A DNA stretch of 64,000 bases from positions 310,001-374,000 of the forward strand of contig NDFF03000033.1 of the NCBI GenBank assembly GCA_002150815.3, written 5' to 3'. Under the pieces are notes generated by a model that saw only the letters and a program-made list of their open reading frames with translations, did no database searches and was not told where the DNA came from. Below are positions 1-12,210 of this stretch, in pieces. Made by a program: the position numbers and the translations under genes. How positions within the stretch are numbered: position 1 is the first letter of the stretch; each line of letters begins with the position of its first letter. This stretch comes from Grammothele lineata (Eukaryota > Basidiomycota > Agaricomycetes > Polyporales > Polyporaceae).

Positions 1-331
1 CACCTCAAGACTCACGAGATATATGTCGCGATGCCCTCGATGAACCTCCCAACATAGCACGAGTCTTCAGGCCATAGACTGAGAAGGGATATGGCCTTCG
101 CTCGGGGCTTCCTGTTCCATCTCCGTCACTCTCGCTCTCCACGTCTACCTCCATGTCAAGTTCTCCATCCCCCTTGACATCAAGTTTGACGCGTTTCTTG
201 TCCCGCGCGGTAGATTCACGCGGACGAGCGCGCTTGCGTTCGGACGGCGGTGTGAGCAAACCCGTTGAGACGCCATCTCTACGGAAGAAGTTGGTACAGT
301 CGAGGAGACTAGGATCGGCGGAAGGCGACAT
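1..331 (-). CDS. Unknown protein, 5' part only (runs off left edge)
   Basis: An open frame on the minus strand starts at the ATG at 331 and runs to the window edge without a stop, so only about 110 N-terminal residues are visible. It begins MSPSADPSLLDCTNFF, then has a basic stretch (SERKRARPRE, KKRVKLDV) that resembles a nuclear localisation signal, then an acidic run (DMEVDVESESDGDG). No domain is recognised. It is divergent from the MYND gene that starts at 641, leaving 309 bp of shared upstream DNA. The frame is open further upstream of 331, but that part is basic and overlaps the presumed promoter, so the ATG at 331 is preferred. Confidence 0.5.
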
Positions 332-640
332 AGTGGAAGGGTGAGGACCGGAGGTACGCTGGTCAAGAGATAGCCGCAGTCTGCGGCCAGCGTCACGGTT
401 AATTACGCGTCGCCGCATTCCAGGCGAAGCTCTCAACAAATGAGACGCGTAGTCCACGTGATCGTTCCGTCGGCAAGCTCGGATAATCATTCCACGAAGT
501 CGCGTCTTGTCTGCACTACGACGAGGGTCTTCATCATCGACTGCATATCTGTCGTCCGCGGAGACCTATCGGATAGTCCTCCCAATCGTCTTGCGCCATC
601 ACACCTTCAACTTCTTCACGCTGCTTGCGATTCACCCACA
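332..640. promoter_or_regulatory. Divergent intergenic region with CACGTG box
   Basis: This is the 309-bp gap between two divergent genes. It contains CCACGTGATCG at 454-464, an E-box (CACGTG) with a 3' extension. The same 11-mer recurs at 3028-3038 in front of the paralogous downstream gene. No clear TATA box is seen. Confidence 0.45.
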
Positions 641-2796
641 ATGAGCCGCCGACCACCGATGATTCAAGCAGAGCCGGGCTTCATGCAAAAGCATGCGCAG
701 CGCATAGAGCAGTGGAAGGGGATAGTGAAACAAGACCCCCGCCGTGCCGTCAGGGTGCTCACACTCAAAGGAATCGACGACGAGACGATCGAAGGCGACA
801 CGGCGATGGATGTGATGTACGTCATCGGCCAGTTGAGGGAGGTTTCCAAGGACGCGAAGAGTGATATTTGGAAGGGTCTGGTTGAGGCCGGCGTAGTGTC
901 TGCTCTGTTCGTCCGCTTCATGCTGCTGTATCACATAGCTCTCTCTGGCTGACGATGCACACCAACATTGCAGATGCAAAGCCGCATTGACCTTCCAGGC
1001 TGCCATCATGCATAAAGACAGCAAGATCTCGAAGAAGGAACTTGAGGCTGCGAGAAAGGAGGTCAGTCGTGGCTTTTGTCCCTGCAGTCTTAGAGAAGTT
1101 GCATCTAACATACCTCTATCACAGATGGTCTCTCCTTACTTCATACCACTCGAGATCCTGTGTAACGCAGTAGTGTCCTGCGTACTTCCGCCTGGGCCCA
1201 CGGAAAAGAAGGTGGCGGAAGAAATCAAGAAACAGTGGTCACAGATCATGCAACGCGTAGGTAGAAGCTTCTCATATTTGAGCAAGCGCTCAATCTCCTT
1301 CAGGTGTGGTCAGAACCGTCTCAAGGTCTTGACCCGGAGCCGCAACCGCAACGTGTAATTGAACGTATTGCAGTCAGTCAAATTATTGGTAGAATGACCA
1401 TGATAGACCCCTCTTTCCTCGAGTACGTATCCCAAACCTGATTGTGCACGTCACTGTTGACCGGGGTACAGTGTAATCCTCAAGCCTAACGATCTCACCC
1501 TTGCCGTGGTATTCCGGTATTGGATGTATTCGACATCAACGCCGGATACCCGGATGAATCTGACAATCCTCTTGCCTCTCCTCGAACCCCCTCCCCCTGC
1601 ACACTGGCAGGAGCACTTTGCCAGTCATCCGCCGCCGCCGCTTGAGGCGCTATTGTCTCGTATACTAGTAGGGGCGGGCAAGGTAGCAGGCTCGGACAAG
1701 AAGAAGCGCACACCAGGCCAAGCTGCTGACGCAATCCTCTCCTCGGTAGCATCGCATTTCGAGAAGCTGGAGCTCAGAGACGTTATGCTCGAGTACAACT
1801 TCTTCCACGCTCTCTTCAGACACTCTCAGAAGGAAAACCCCACGTTCGTTCGAGCGACTTTCAAGTCTGCGAAGTTCTGGGCTGCCAACGCTCAAGTGAT
1901 GCGCCGCGGCGCCGCGGAGAAGAGTCCTTCAGGCACTGCCATGTTCATTGGTGCGCTGATGACATGCTCGACTATGGTGCATGTCGTTCAGAAAGCTGAG
2001 GGTCGTGAGATGATCGACGCCTTGGTGTTCAATTGGCTGCAGAGTGGTGTCATGGATATCTTCGAGGATTCTATCGACCTCATCATGGAGGCAAGCCGTG
2101 GAGCAAGTATGTCCCCTCTGCGGATACCGCTAGTGCTGAGCTAACCTGTCTCTGTAGTGCTCATGACTGCAATCCTCAGCGCTATCCAAGGCTTCATTCC
2201 CCATCTCAGCCCAAAGACCCTCACCCTACTCCGAGCTCAGCTTCCCCGGCCGCGGATGACGAAGAAGTTGCTTGCCCCAGCTATGATTTCTTCTGAGGAA
2301 CAACGCCAGAAACTTGACCACGACTATGAGGAGATGGCCTCAAGACGCGCGGGCGGTGCTGGCCCACAAAACATCATGTGGTCTCAGGGTGCATGGCAGA
2401 TGCTCGCCCTCATGCAAACCGAGGTTGGGGATCCTAGCCAATGCTTCCGGCGGTCCTGCGAAAAGCCGGCGTCCGACATAGAAGCGTTGACGTGCAAGTT
2501 GTGCCAGAAAGCCAAGTACTGTTCCGGCGATTGTATGCAGCGGTGGGCCTGATTACCTCTATGATTATCATTCCTCTAATGACGCTGGAATTTCCGCTAG
2601 GGATGAGCTTGACCACAAGCATATCTGTGGATGGATGCCCATACTTGAGCAAGCGGGTAGGCAAGGCGAGACGCAAGAGAACCAGGATATTCCGGTCGTC
2701 ACGACTCCCCCGAAACAGGCTTCAGTTACAGCTCTAGCATCAGTTCCTCCAGCTCCTCTTCCGAGCATTCCACCCACTTTGCAAGACTTAGATTAG
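641..2796 (+). CDS. MYND-type zinc-finger protein (tandem copy 1)
   Basis: Seven exons join in frame: 641-906, 974-1061, 1125-1256, 1304-1422, 1472-2106, 2158-2542, 2601-2796, giving 606 aa. The protein starts MSRRPPMIQ and is mostly helical with no recognised domain until the C-terminus. Exons 6 and 7 together make a MYND finger: a Cys pair in CFRRSC, CKLC, YCSGDC, and after the last splice HKHIC. That is the MYND order of Cys and His ligands. MYND fingers bind proline-rich peptides and often sit in transcriptional regulators or methyltransferases; no SET domain is seen here. The finger exists only when the last intron (2543-2600) is removed; unspliced, the frame stops right after the CSGDC motif. 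The next gene is a paralogue with the same exon pattern. Confidence 0.85.
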
Positions 2797-3182
2797 CAGA
2801 GTCCGATCGAGTAGAACTCGGAGTCCGAAATGTTCGTATGATGTATGTACGTCGACGAGGAGCCCCACCGATTTGTTTGAAAGTAATTCTTGATGCTACT
2901 CGTACCATTACCGATATCCACGCAGTATGCGCTATGCAATAGGCAACTTGAACCGTGTTCATGGCGCCTAAAGCCCAGACTCGAAGTAATGTTTCAACTT
3001 ACTTGGACGCGTTGGAGACCCCCGATTCCACGTGATCGCGCCGCCGCCAGGAACCCTACACCGTTCCGGTGCGGGGTTCTATAGTAAGTGGTCGCTGAGT
3101 GGCGTATGCAAGACTCACCTTTGTACTCGTCTCCCTCCCTCTGTCGGAGCCACTTGGCTCGCTCTTTCTCCTGATCTCAGCC
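2797..3182. promoter_or_regulatory. Intergenic region between tandem paralogues
   Basis: A 386-bp gap. It carries CCACGTGATCG at 3028-3038, the same 11-mer found upstream of copy 1, about 145 bp before the ATG. No gene is seen in it. Confidence 0.4.
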
Positions 3183-5454
3183 ATGCCGCCTTACAAGGTC
3201 GACTTTCGAAAACTGGCAGCGGAGCACGAACAGCGGATGAGAAAATGGGCCAGTATTGTGAAGACCGACGCCCGTCGTACCGTGCGCGCGATGACCATCA
3301 CGGGTTTTGAAAATGAGACGATAGAAGGAGACACGATGTGGGATTTACCCTTTATCATTCACGAGCTCAAGCCGTTGTCGGCGGACCCCAAGGCCGACAC
3401 ATGGAAGAGACTCGTTAGCGCGGGAGTATTCAACGCCTTGTGAGTGGCACGGTGGCTAGACTGGCTATATGCTACATGACCACTGACAACTTCTTGTGTC
3501 TGTAAAGATGCTATTGCGTGTTGAATGCGTGCATCACCGCTGGTGTCGATGATGACCATCGGGACAAAGTATCGCAGGCTGAAGTGGAAAGGATAGCGAA
3601 GGCAAATGTACGCCTTCTAGTTGCTGTGTCCTGATTAATTGATGTGAACAACTACACTTTCATGGCTCTTGTAAGGTTTATTCCGCGTGGATTGAACCCC
3701 TTCGAATCATCCTCGACGCCTTGATAAACTCGCCGGAGACTCGTGGCCCTACGGAGCAGAAAATGATCGAGGATCTTAGGAAGAATTGGTCGGCGATGAT
3801 GAAACGAGTAAGCTTCTTGTCCGATGGGATATCCCAAGAGTCGTTTGCTCAATATTGCTCTACAGATCTGGGAAGAACCGATGTACAGCTTGGACCCCGA
3901 TTGTAAAGGCGCTGCGGAACGCGTCCTCCTCGTGCAGGTCACGATGCAAATCACGTTCCTTGATCCGTCCTTCCTCGAGTACGTCTGCTACTCTTTCTCG
4001 GGAGCATTGTCTGAAGCTTGGGGAACGAAGGCATCTCTTCAAGCCTGCAGACATGACCTTCGCCGTGGTCTTCCGGAACTGGATCTACTCCACTATCGAC
4101 GACACTAGAATCAACCTGTTGTTCCTCATTGGCTTGCTAAACCCTGCAGAAGCACCCACCCACTGGCAAAAGTACTTTCAATCCCATCGTCTCCCACCCA
4201 TGCGTGTGCTCCTTCCACAGCTTTTACTCGGTGCGAGCAAGACTTCCGGGACTCCTGGAAAGATCCCCCAGAAGAAGCGTTCCCCGGAAGAAGCTGTGAA
4301 CGCAATCATCACTGCTGTCGTGACACATCTTTCCCGACCTGCAGCGACTGTCCACGACCTGTTGACCGAGCTCTCATTCTACCGTGCACTATACATTCCT
4401 GCGAAGAGCGATTATCTGCAACTTGTTCGTGCTGGGTTCCGCAGCGACAAGTTGTGGCAAGTATTACCGAAGGTGATGCGCCGCGCTGTACAGGAGAACA
4501 GTGAAGAACTCTACATAGACGCGCTGGAACTGTTCTCGCTAAATATGTACCCACTTCAACGGGAGGGCGCTGAGGCTGCGAATTTGCTGATATCGAACTG
4601 GGCGAAATGCGAGCTCTTTGATATCCTTGACGAAACTGTCGATTTTCTATTGAAGGTTCGGGGCGGTGCCAGTGAGTAACCCCCTACCCTTTTGCTCGTT
4701 AGAACCACGCTGACACGGTCTTAAAAGTGACGCTCACATTCATCATGACCTCCATTAACGAGTCCTTGCCTAAATTGAACGCCAAGACACGAGGCCTGCT
4801 GGCGAAGCAGCTTCCTCGTTCTCGGTTGATCGAGCGGCTCCTCAATGAGCTGCCAGAGGACGTGCACCAATATAGAAGCGAGCACAGCGAATTCACGGGG
4901 AGTCAAGGCTTGCCGGATCCCTCGAGCCGCCTGTGGACACAGGGTGTGTGGGAGATGCTGGACAGTATTTCGGTCCAGCTCGGTACCGGCTCGACGGTCG
5001 CTGCCCTTGGCATGAAGTCGGAAGAGCCTGCCAGCTGCACCTGTCATCGTCAGGACGAGTTGGTGAACAGTGGTTCCCATAAGGTATGTAGCCACAAATT
5101 CGGGGGCTTCGGCACTGTAAGCCGCCGTATTATATGCCCGAGAGATTGCTTCTAGCCGATGCCGGCCCTCGGGACTAAGGTCCACGGAAAGGACTGATAT
5201 GTTCACGCTGACTGTAGTCTGGCAGGGATCAAGTCAACGGTGCAGCGCTACGACAGAGGCACAATAATGCGGACCAAGAAGAGAGGCATACGCAGAAGCG
5301 TCAGCAAGCCACTTTTCAACAACCGTATCCAGACTCTACTGCAAGGCCTAGTTGGCTTCTGCAGATCTTCTCCATAGTCCTCCTGTCAGCATTAGCCTAC
5401 GTAGTATTCATCGCTCTACGTAGCGCGTACGGAACTGTGGTTGAATTCCTCTAG
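3183..5454 (+). CDS. MYND-family paralogue lacking the finger, with C-terminal membrane helix (tandem copy 2)
   Basis: Seven exons join in frame: 3183-3439, 3508-3607, 3676-3807, 3866-3978, 4031-4671, 4728-5083, 5218-5454, giving 611 aa against 606 in copy 1. Exon 3 is 132 nt in both copies, and intron positions and many segments match (for example WKxLVxAGVxxAL, VMRR, the ETIEGDT motif). The C-terminus differs. Where copy 1 has its Cys/His ligands, this copy keeps only CTCH and HK. The last exon encodes a polar linker, a hydrophobic stretch of about 20 residues (from WLLQIFSIVLL to VVFIAL) and a short basic tail. This looks like a tail anchor. If the last intron were retained, translation would stop at 5153-5155 with no membrane helix. 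Function is unknown. Confidence 0.75.
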
Positions 5455-5564
5455 CCTGTATGTAACGCATGCTGGCTTCTTGTACATCATGTAAATTACA
5501 GTATCATTGAGATGACGTGCACGCGTCCGAGCCTGTCGCGACGCGTCTGTCCATGTGACCGCGC

Positions 5565-5570
5565 GAGTCA
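5565..5570 (-). promoter_or_regulatory. GCN4-type core site (TGACTC on minus strand) before LYS12
   Basis: GAGTCA, the reverse complement of the Gcn4/CPC1 core TGACTC, lies about 95 bp before the LYS12 ATG. General amino-acid control acts through such sites on lysine genes in yeasts and ascomycetes; its use here is inference. Just upstream, TCCATGTGACCGCGC (5550-5564) resembles the E-box element before the MYND genes. Confidence 0.35.
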
Positions 5571-5664
5571 GAACCCTACCAGTACTCTTTGGTTTTCCCG
5601 GCCGAGCCAACTTCTTCGGTGACACTTCGTCCCTCTCGCCTTGTATACACACCCACCACTCAGA

Positions 5665-7236
<1,572 letters not shown>

Positions 7237-7931
7237 AGCTTAAACGATGGTTAGTGTCGTCGTGTAACTATGTAGGCAAATTTGCGACGCTCATGACATT
7301 GGTGGCAGTATAACATTGCCTACCAAAAGTCAACATATTGCTGATACTTTCATTTCGGATAATCCATGCGAGAGTTCGTTTCTTTTACCACACGACAGGC
7401 ATTGGAATCTGTTCTCGACGGTGTTGCAGCCGTGGCACTCCTAGAGCACAAACTGGCAGGCATTTTCAGTTGTCACGACGTATCGCCTATTCCATACCGT
7501 TGCTAAGTATATCTTCTTTGTGGGCTTAAGCACGAATAGTGGTCTTCCATGGCTAACTTACTGATCCATTTCCAATGTGAACATGAGGTTGCTTCAAGGT
7601 TCTTGGGTACAGGGGGTATAACGAAGGAGGCGCTTGTTTTTGATCCAGCAGTACGGCACTCGTATCATCCGCGTGATAGGCTAGGATCCGATTCGAGAAG
7701 GCAAAACTCTTGAAATCTTCGGCAAAAAACATTACCATGCTCAGCAGAGCCAGTCACGTTTGGCCTCGGCTCGGTCGGCTCGGATCTTCTCGAGCTCCCG
7801 GTCAGAGTTCGTACCACCCTCTCGTAAATGTTACAGCAGGATCTGGCTTATAATCACGCACTCCAGTGTTCTGGTCTACGGCTGCCCTTCTCCCCAATCC
7901 TCCATATTGTTTAGCAAGAGGGTCCACTCAA
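7237..7931. other. Intergenic region, LYS12 to MFS permease
   Basis: Nearly 700 bp with no coherent gene. Short open frames are unsupported by splice context. I see no RNA gene or repeat; it presumably holds the LYS12 3' UTR and the promoter of the permease. Confidence 0.4.
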
Positions 7932-9840
7932 ATGGCCGCCAACACAGAGATGCATGTGACAATGCAATCAGGTTGGTGTACAAACAACGTCTCGGTACCC
8001 GAGCAATTCGAGCTCTCCGAATCCGAATTGCAGTCACCACCAGGGGACTCGCAAACGCCGGTGGTAGACACCGTGCTCTCCCCAACATCTTCAAACGCCG
8101 CACTCCAAGCAGCTCTCTATGATGGGCTGAACGTTCAAGAACTGGCGCCGGTGGATTACGGGCCAAAGGCGTGGACGTTCTGCGCTTGTTCGTGTGTGCT
8201 CGAGATGATGATCTGGGGATACTATTTTAGGTGAGAGTTGTAGGTTTAGGCAGTTTGCGATGGTGCAGCTAAACGGTACGTTGCACTCAGCTACGGTATT
8301 TTTCAAGGTCTGTGTTTTGCGTCTCGAAAGAGATCATCAGACGTCGTGGTAAAAATCCTGATCACTCTGTAGATTATTACACTACGCATCCCCCATTCAA
8401 CAAATCCTCCAGTATAGCGCTCGCTGCCGTGGGTACCATTGCGCTCGCACTCCAGTACACTGAAGTGGGTTACTCGATGATGTTGATGCGTGCAATCAGT
8501 CTACTCACTGCCGCACTCGTTAGGCCCTTCTCTTCTCTTGCGCATTTGGCAGATACCCCGACTACATGCGGCTCACCATGTGGTGTGGCTTGGCCCTGTG
8601 TTTTGTGTCGATCTTCTTCTCGAGCTTCGCTACGCAGGTATTGCTTGAATATCCTTTTCTGCTCACTTGCAATGGCTCATTTCGCTCGTTGGTTCAGGCT
8701 TGGCAGCTCATCCTTCTGCAGGGCGTACTCTTTGGGATCGGCGGAGGAATGCTTTATGTTCCGGTAATCAAGCTTTTACCGGAGTGGTTCTCTGAACGCA
8801 GAGGCCTGGCATCAGGAATTATCTTTGCAGGCGGGGGAGTCGGGGGTACGTCCGAAGTGGTCTCCTCGTTGCGCCGCTCACTATAAGCAACCACAACATC
8901 TTTAGGATTTATCTTCCCATTCGCCTTGACCGCACTTTTGGACAAGGTCGGTGTCCAATGGACTCTCCGTATTTGGGCGATTATCACCGTCATTTGCTGT
9001 GGAGTTGCGTTAGTGGGGCTGCGTCCTCGTCTACCCGTACCAAAGTACACCTCCAGCCAACGTCGTCCGCGCTTCCTTCCCCCACATCTTGGTTTCGTTA
9101 AAACTCCATTGTTCTGGAGCGTGGTGAGTAGCATCATCCTACTCCAGTTTGCTCGTAGAATTGAACGCTCATGGTCTTGACCTTCCAGTCCCTCACACTT
9201 CTCCTCCAAGGCTTCTCATATTTCCCTGTCTCTCTGTATATTTCCAGCTTCGCGCGCGCGCTTTTCTCGCCGCTTGCGGCGACAGTCTCTCTCTCTATCT
9301 TCAACTCATCTGCCGTCGCCGGCCAGATCGTTCTCGGCCACCTCAGCGACCGGTTCCCATATCCGTGGGTGATGCTCTTCAGCGCACTCGGCTCTGCTGC
9401 CGCCGCCTTTCTTCTGTGGGGCCTCGCGAGCGCAGTCACCCAGCTATACTTCTTCGCATTCATCTTCGGTGCTTTGGTAAGCCATACTTATTGCTGTGAA
9501 ATCCGGAAGCATGCGTATCCTAACGGAGCACTGGCGATACCAGGGGGGAGGGTTCTCATCGACCTGGTCGAACGCCGCCTTCGACTGCGCAGGGGGCAAG
9601 CCGGAGTACACGGTTATCGCCTTTGCAAGTACAGCAATCTTCAAGGGCATCTCAGCCGTTATCGGACCCATCCTTTCCGGCGTGCTCCTGGAGGCTGGCA
9701 AAGGCTCTACTATGGGCGGGGTGTTTGGTCGCGAGGGGTACGGCGCTGTCGAGATATTCGTCGGAGTGTGCGCGGTGGCAACAGGGGCAAGTAGCTTAGT
9801 TATAGCAGCCACGAGGCATAGAGCAAGTTTGTTTTCGTGA
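7932..9840 (+). CDS. MFS permease, monocarboxylate-transporter type
   Basis: Eight exons join in frame: 7932-8230, 8291-8307, 8373-8464, 8524-8637, 8698-8845, 8906-9123, 9189-9476, 9544-9840, giving 490 aa. A hydrophilic N-terminus of about 85 residues is followed by about 12 hydrophobic segments. Signatures include SYGIFQDYY after TM1, LLQGVLFGIGGGMLYVP, PEWFSERRGLASGIIFAGGGVGG (typical of fungal MCT-like proteins) and GHLSDRFPYPW in the second half. Fungal members import or export monocarboxylates, or have unknown substrates; none can be named here. Exon 2 is a 17-nt microexon. The 3' end is tail-to-tail with the next minus-strand gene (119 bp gap). Confidence 0.9.
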
Positions 9841-9959
9841 AACATTGCTACCGGCATCGAAAGGTGGTCTAAGAAATTTGCCTGAAGCCCAACGAAGGGT
9901 TCGAAGCCTCACGAAGGCTTTGACGTCGGGAATGACTGCATGACCTCGCACAATTACAT

Positions 9960-11739
9960 TCAATGAAGTTGGTATATATGGTGTAGACACATTGGAGGGG
10001 AGTTTGCACTGAATTGATTGGGCCCCGCGTTGCTCAGGCTCTGTCTTCCGTTTTCAATCGCTTCGCGACGGGGTCTGGAACAAATTCGCAAGGGGTTAGC
10101 GGGCATAAGATATGGAGTCCGGGGGTATGGCCTACCGGGTTGCTCTTCTCCTTTTATTCGTTTTGAGAGGCCTAGAGCTCTACTCGGAACTACTCGATGT
10201 TCGTTCGGCTGACTATCGGGATCCGCCTTGACCTTTGGCGCATCGGCTAACGGAGGTTCTGAAGAAATGAGAACATCCACAGAGCCCACGATTCTGAAGA
10301 CATACCTGGTGTGACCGGGCCCGAAGGACCTTGGTCAACAGAGATTTCCGAGCGCAGTCTGGGTACCGTCTCTGGATCCTCTTTCACGTGAGGCACTGCA
10401 AGAGCTGACGAAAGCCAGAGTCCATTAGGCGGTAGATATTCAATATTAACTATCATCACCTTCAGAGTGCGGAACCCCGCCTTGTGTCTGTGCGTCTTGC
10501 AACCGGTTAAACGCCGCAACAAACGCGTCCGATGCCCCGCGCGGTGGCTCCTCTTCTGGCTTCACGTTCGCATTTGCCGTTGGCAGACCTGATAGGCCTC
10601 CTGATGCGCCCTGCTGTGCTCGCTGAAGATTTTCCACAACGGCACGAAACGCCTCGGAGGGCGCGTACGGCTCGTCCTCGCGCTTGGGGCCTCCTTCAGT
10701 CTTGACTGTTGGCTCCTGCTTGAGGCCGGGCTTGACGTCTGGCGATGGCTTGAGTTCGATCGATTCCTGGCGTAAGGGGCGCAGCGGGTCGGCTTTATTG
10801 AAGATATAAACCGTGAGTCCCGCGGTTGAAAGGTTGATTCAGCAAGAGGCATGTGTACCTTTCGCCTCCAGCTCCTCACGCGCAGCACGGGCGGCGGCCT
10901 CCGCACTCGACTCTGCGGCGCCGACAGTCTGATCGGTCATTTGCGACGGCCGCTCATAAGGCGCGAACAAGCTCTACACATGAAGCACATGGGTTCCGGT
11001 ACCGTAAATGAGAATTGTCCGCATGGTGCCAATGACAACACGCTACTCACCGTGTCCGGGATGGGCGTTGGCTGTCGCATGGGCGGTAGCGGCAGCGCGA
11101 GCTTTTTGCATTTCCTGTTTTGCGGGGATGCCCAGCTGACGTGAGGGTACGGGAAGCGCACTGGGAAATGGAGGTTTGGCGGTGGGTCGCCAGTGACGTT
11201 CGGGAACTGCTCGAGCCAGTTATCTGGTAGTGGAAAGACGTCAGTCGGAGGTTAAAGACACACAACATAAACATCTAGGGATCCTAGCAGGAAGACTCAC
11301 GGGTGGCGGGGTGACCCTGGTTGCGGTAGTCGTACGCGAACACGTATGAGACGTGTTCTGGGCCGACCCTGCTGGCCCAAGGTTCGGCGAGAAACCGGGC
11401 CCACGGGTGAGCGCCGATGATAGGCACGAGGTACACATCCTGTGGGAGCTGTACGATCACCTCGTCGCGCTAGTACGAATTCAAAGGACGAATAGACATA
11501 TCAGTATTGACTTGGTAGGCTGGGTGTTCGACCTGAGTACATACCGTGTTAACGGTGTAGAGACATTCAACTTCCGCCTCTTTGTTCAGGAAGAAGCGAA
11601 CCCATGCGCAGAGGCGGTTGAAATAGGCCTGGTCACGGTTCTTCCCAGACAAGCCGCCGGGCCACGGGTTCTCGATGACGATGTACTTGCAGCCAGGGTC
11701 GTCATCGTACGGCGGGGCCTTCTTGAGTCTGGGGGGCAT
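9960..11739 (-). CDS. Unknown protein with a cluster of SUMO-consensus motifs
   Basis: Seven exons on the minus strand join in frame: 11739-11545, 11469-11301, 11223-11051, 10973-10859, 10792-10460, 10395-10306, 10258-9960, giving 457 aa. I do not recognise the family. The first 180 residues look folded (KYIVIENPWPGG, RLCAWVRFFL, QDVYLVPIIGAHPWARFL, YVFAYDYRNQGHP). The rest is acidic or basic, Pro-rich and probably disordered. In it are LKQE, VKTE, VKPE and IKGE (psi-K-x-E) and VKED and VKAD (psi-K-x-D), all SUMO acceptor-type motifs. A nuclear protein is a reasonable guess, no more. The start is the ATG at 11739 (MPPRLKKAPP); the longer frame begins with TTG. Confidence 0.7.
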
Positions 11740-12210
11740 ATCAACGCGGAAGCCGTCGAAGGAGGACAAAGGCAGCCTGTCAAGGACACGCGCTGAAGCC
11801 TGAAGTCATGAGCGGAGTTATTGTGGAAGACGATAGAGGAACCTCGTGTCTTGCCGAATTCTCGCGAACGATGATCCCCACGAGTCGGACCACAACTTAT
11901 GAAAGGCGATAGAACTGCTCATCGCGGACAGTGCACACTAATGCTGAGCAACCCAACGGATCTGAGTTGAAGGTGGTGGTGGAGTGCTTAGAAGAAAGGC
12001 GCTCGTACCACTGCCTCCTCGGGTGAAGTGCAAGCGGATGTGATATAGAACGGGGTAGGTGATGTACACGGACGTATGTGAGTAAGTAGTACAGGGTGAC
12101 TATAACAATTATGCGGAAGTCCCTCTAAGAATAGCTGAAAGCATGCGCGAATGAATGTCCCAAATGTCTGCGTCCTAAGGTAAGTGTCATGGCACGGATG
12201 CGCCGTCTAT
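11740..12210. other. Intergenic region between two minus-strand genes
   Basis: About 470 bp that must hold the promoter of the gene at 9960-11739 and the 3' UTR of the hydrolase. No further gene, repeat or RNA is seen. Confidence 0.4.
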
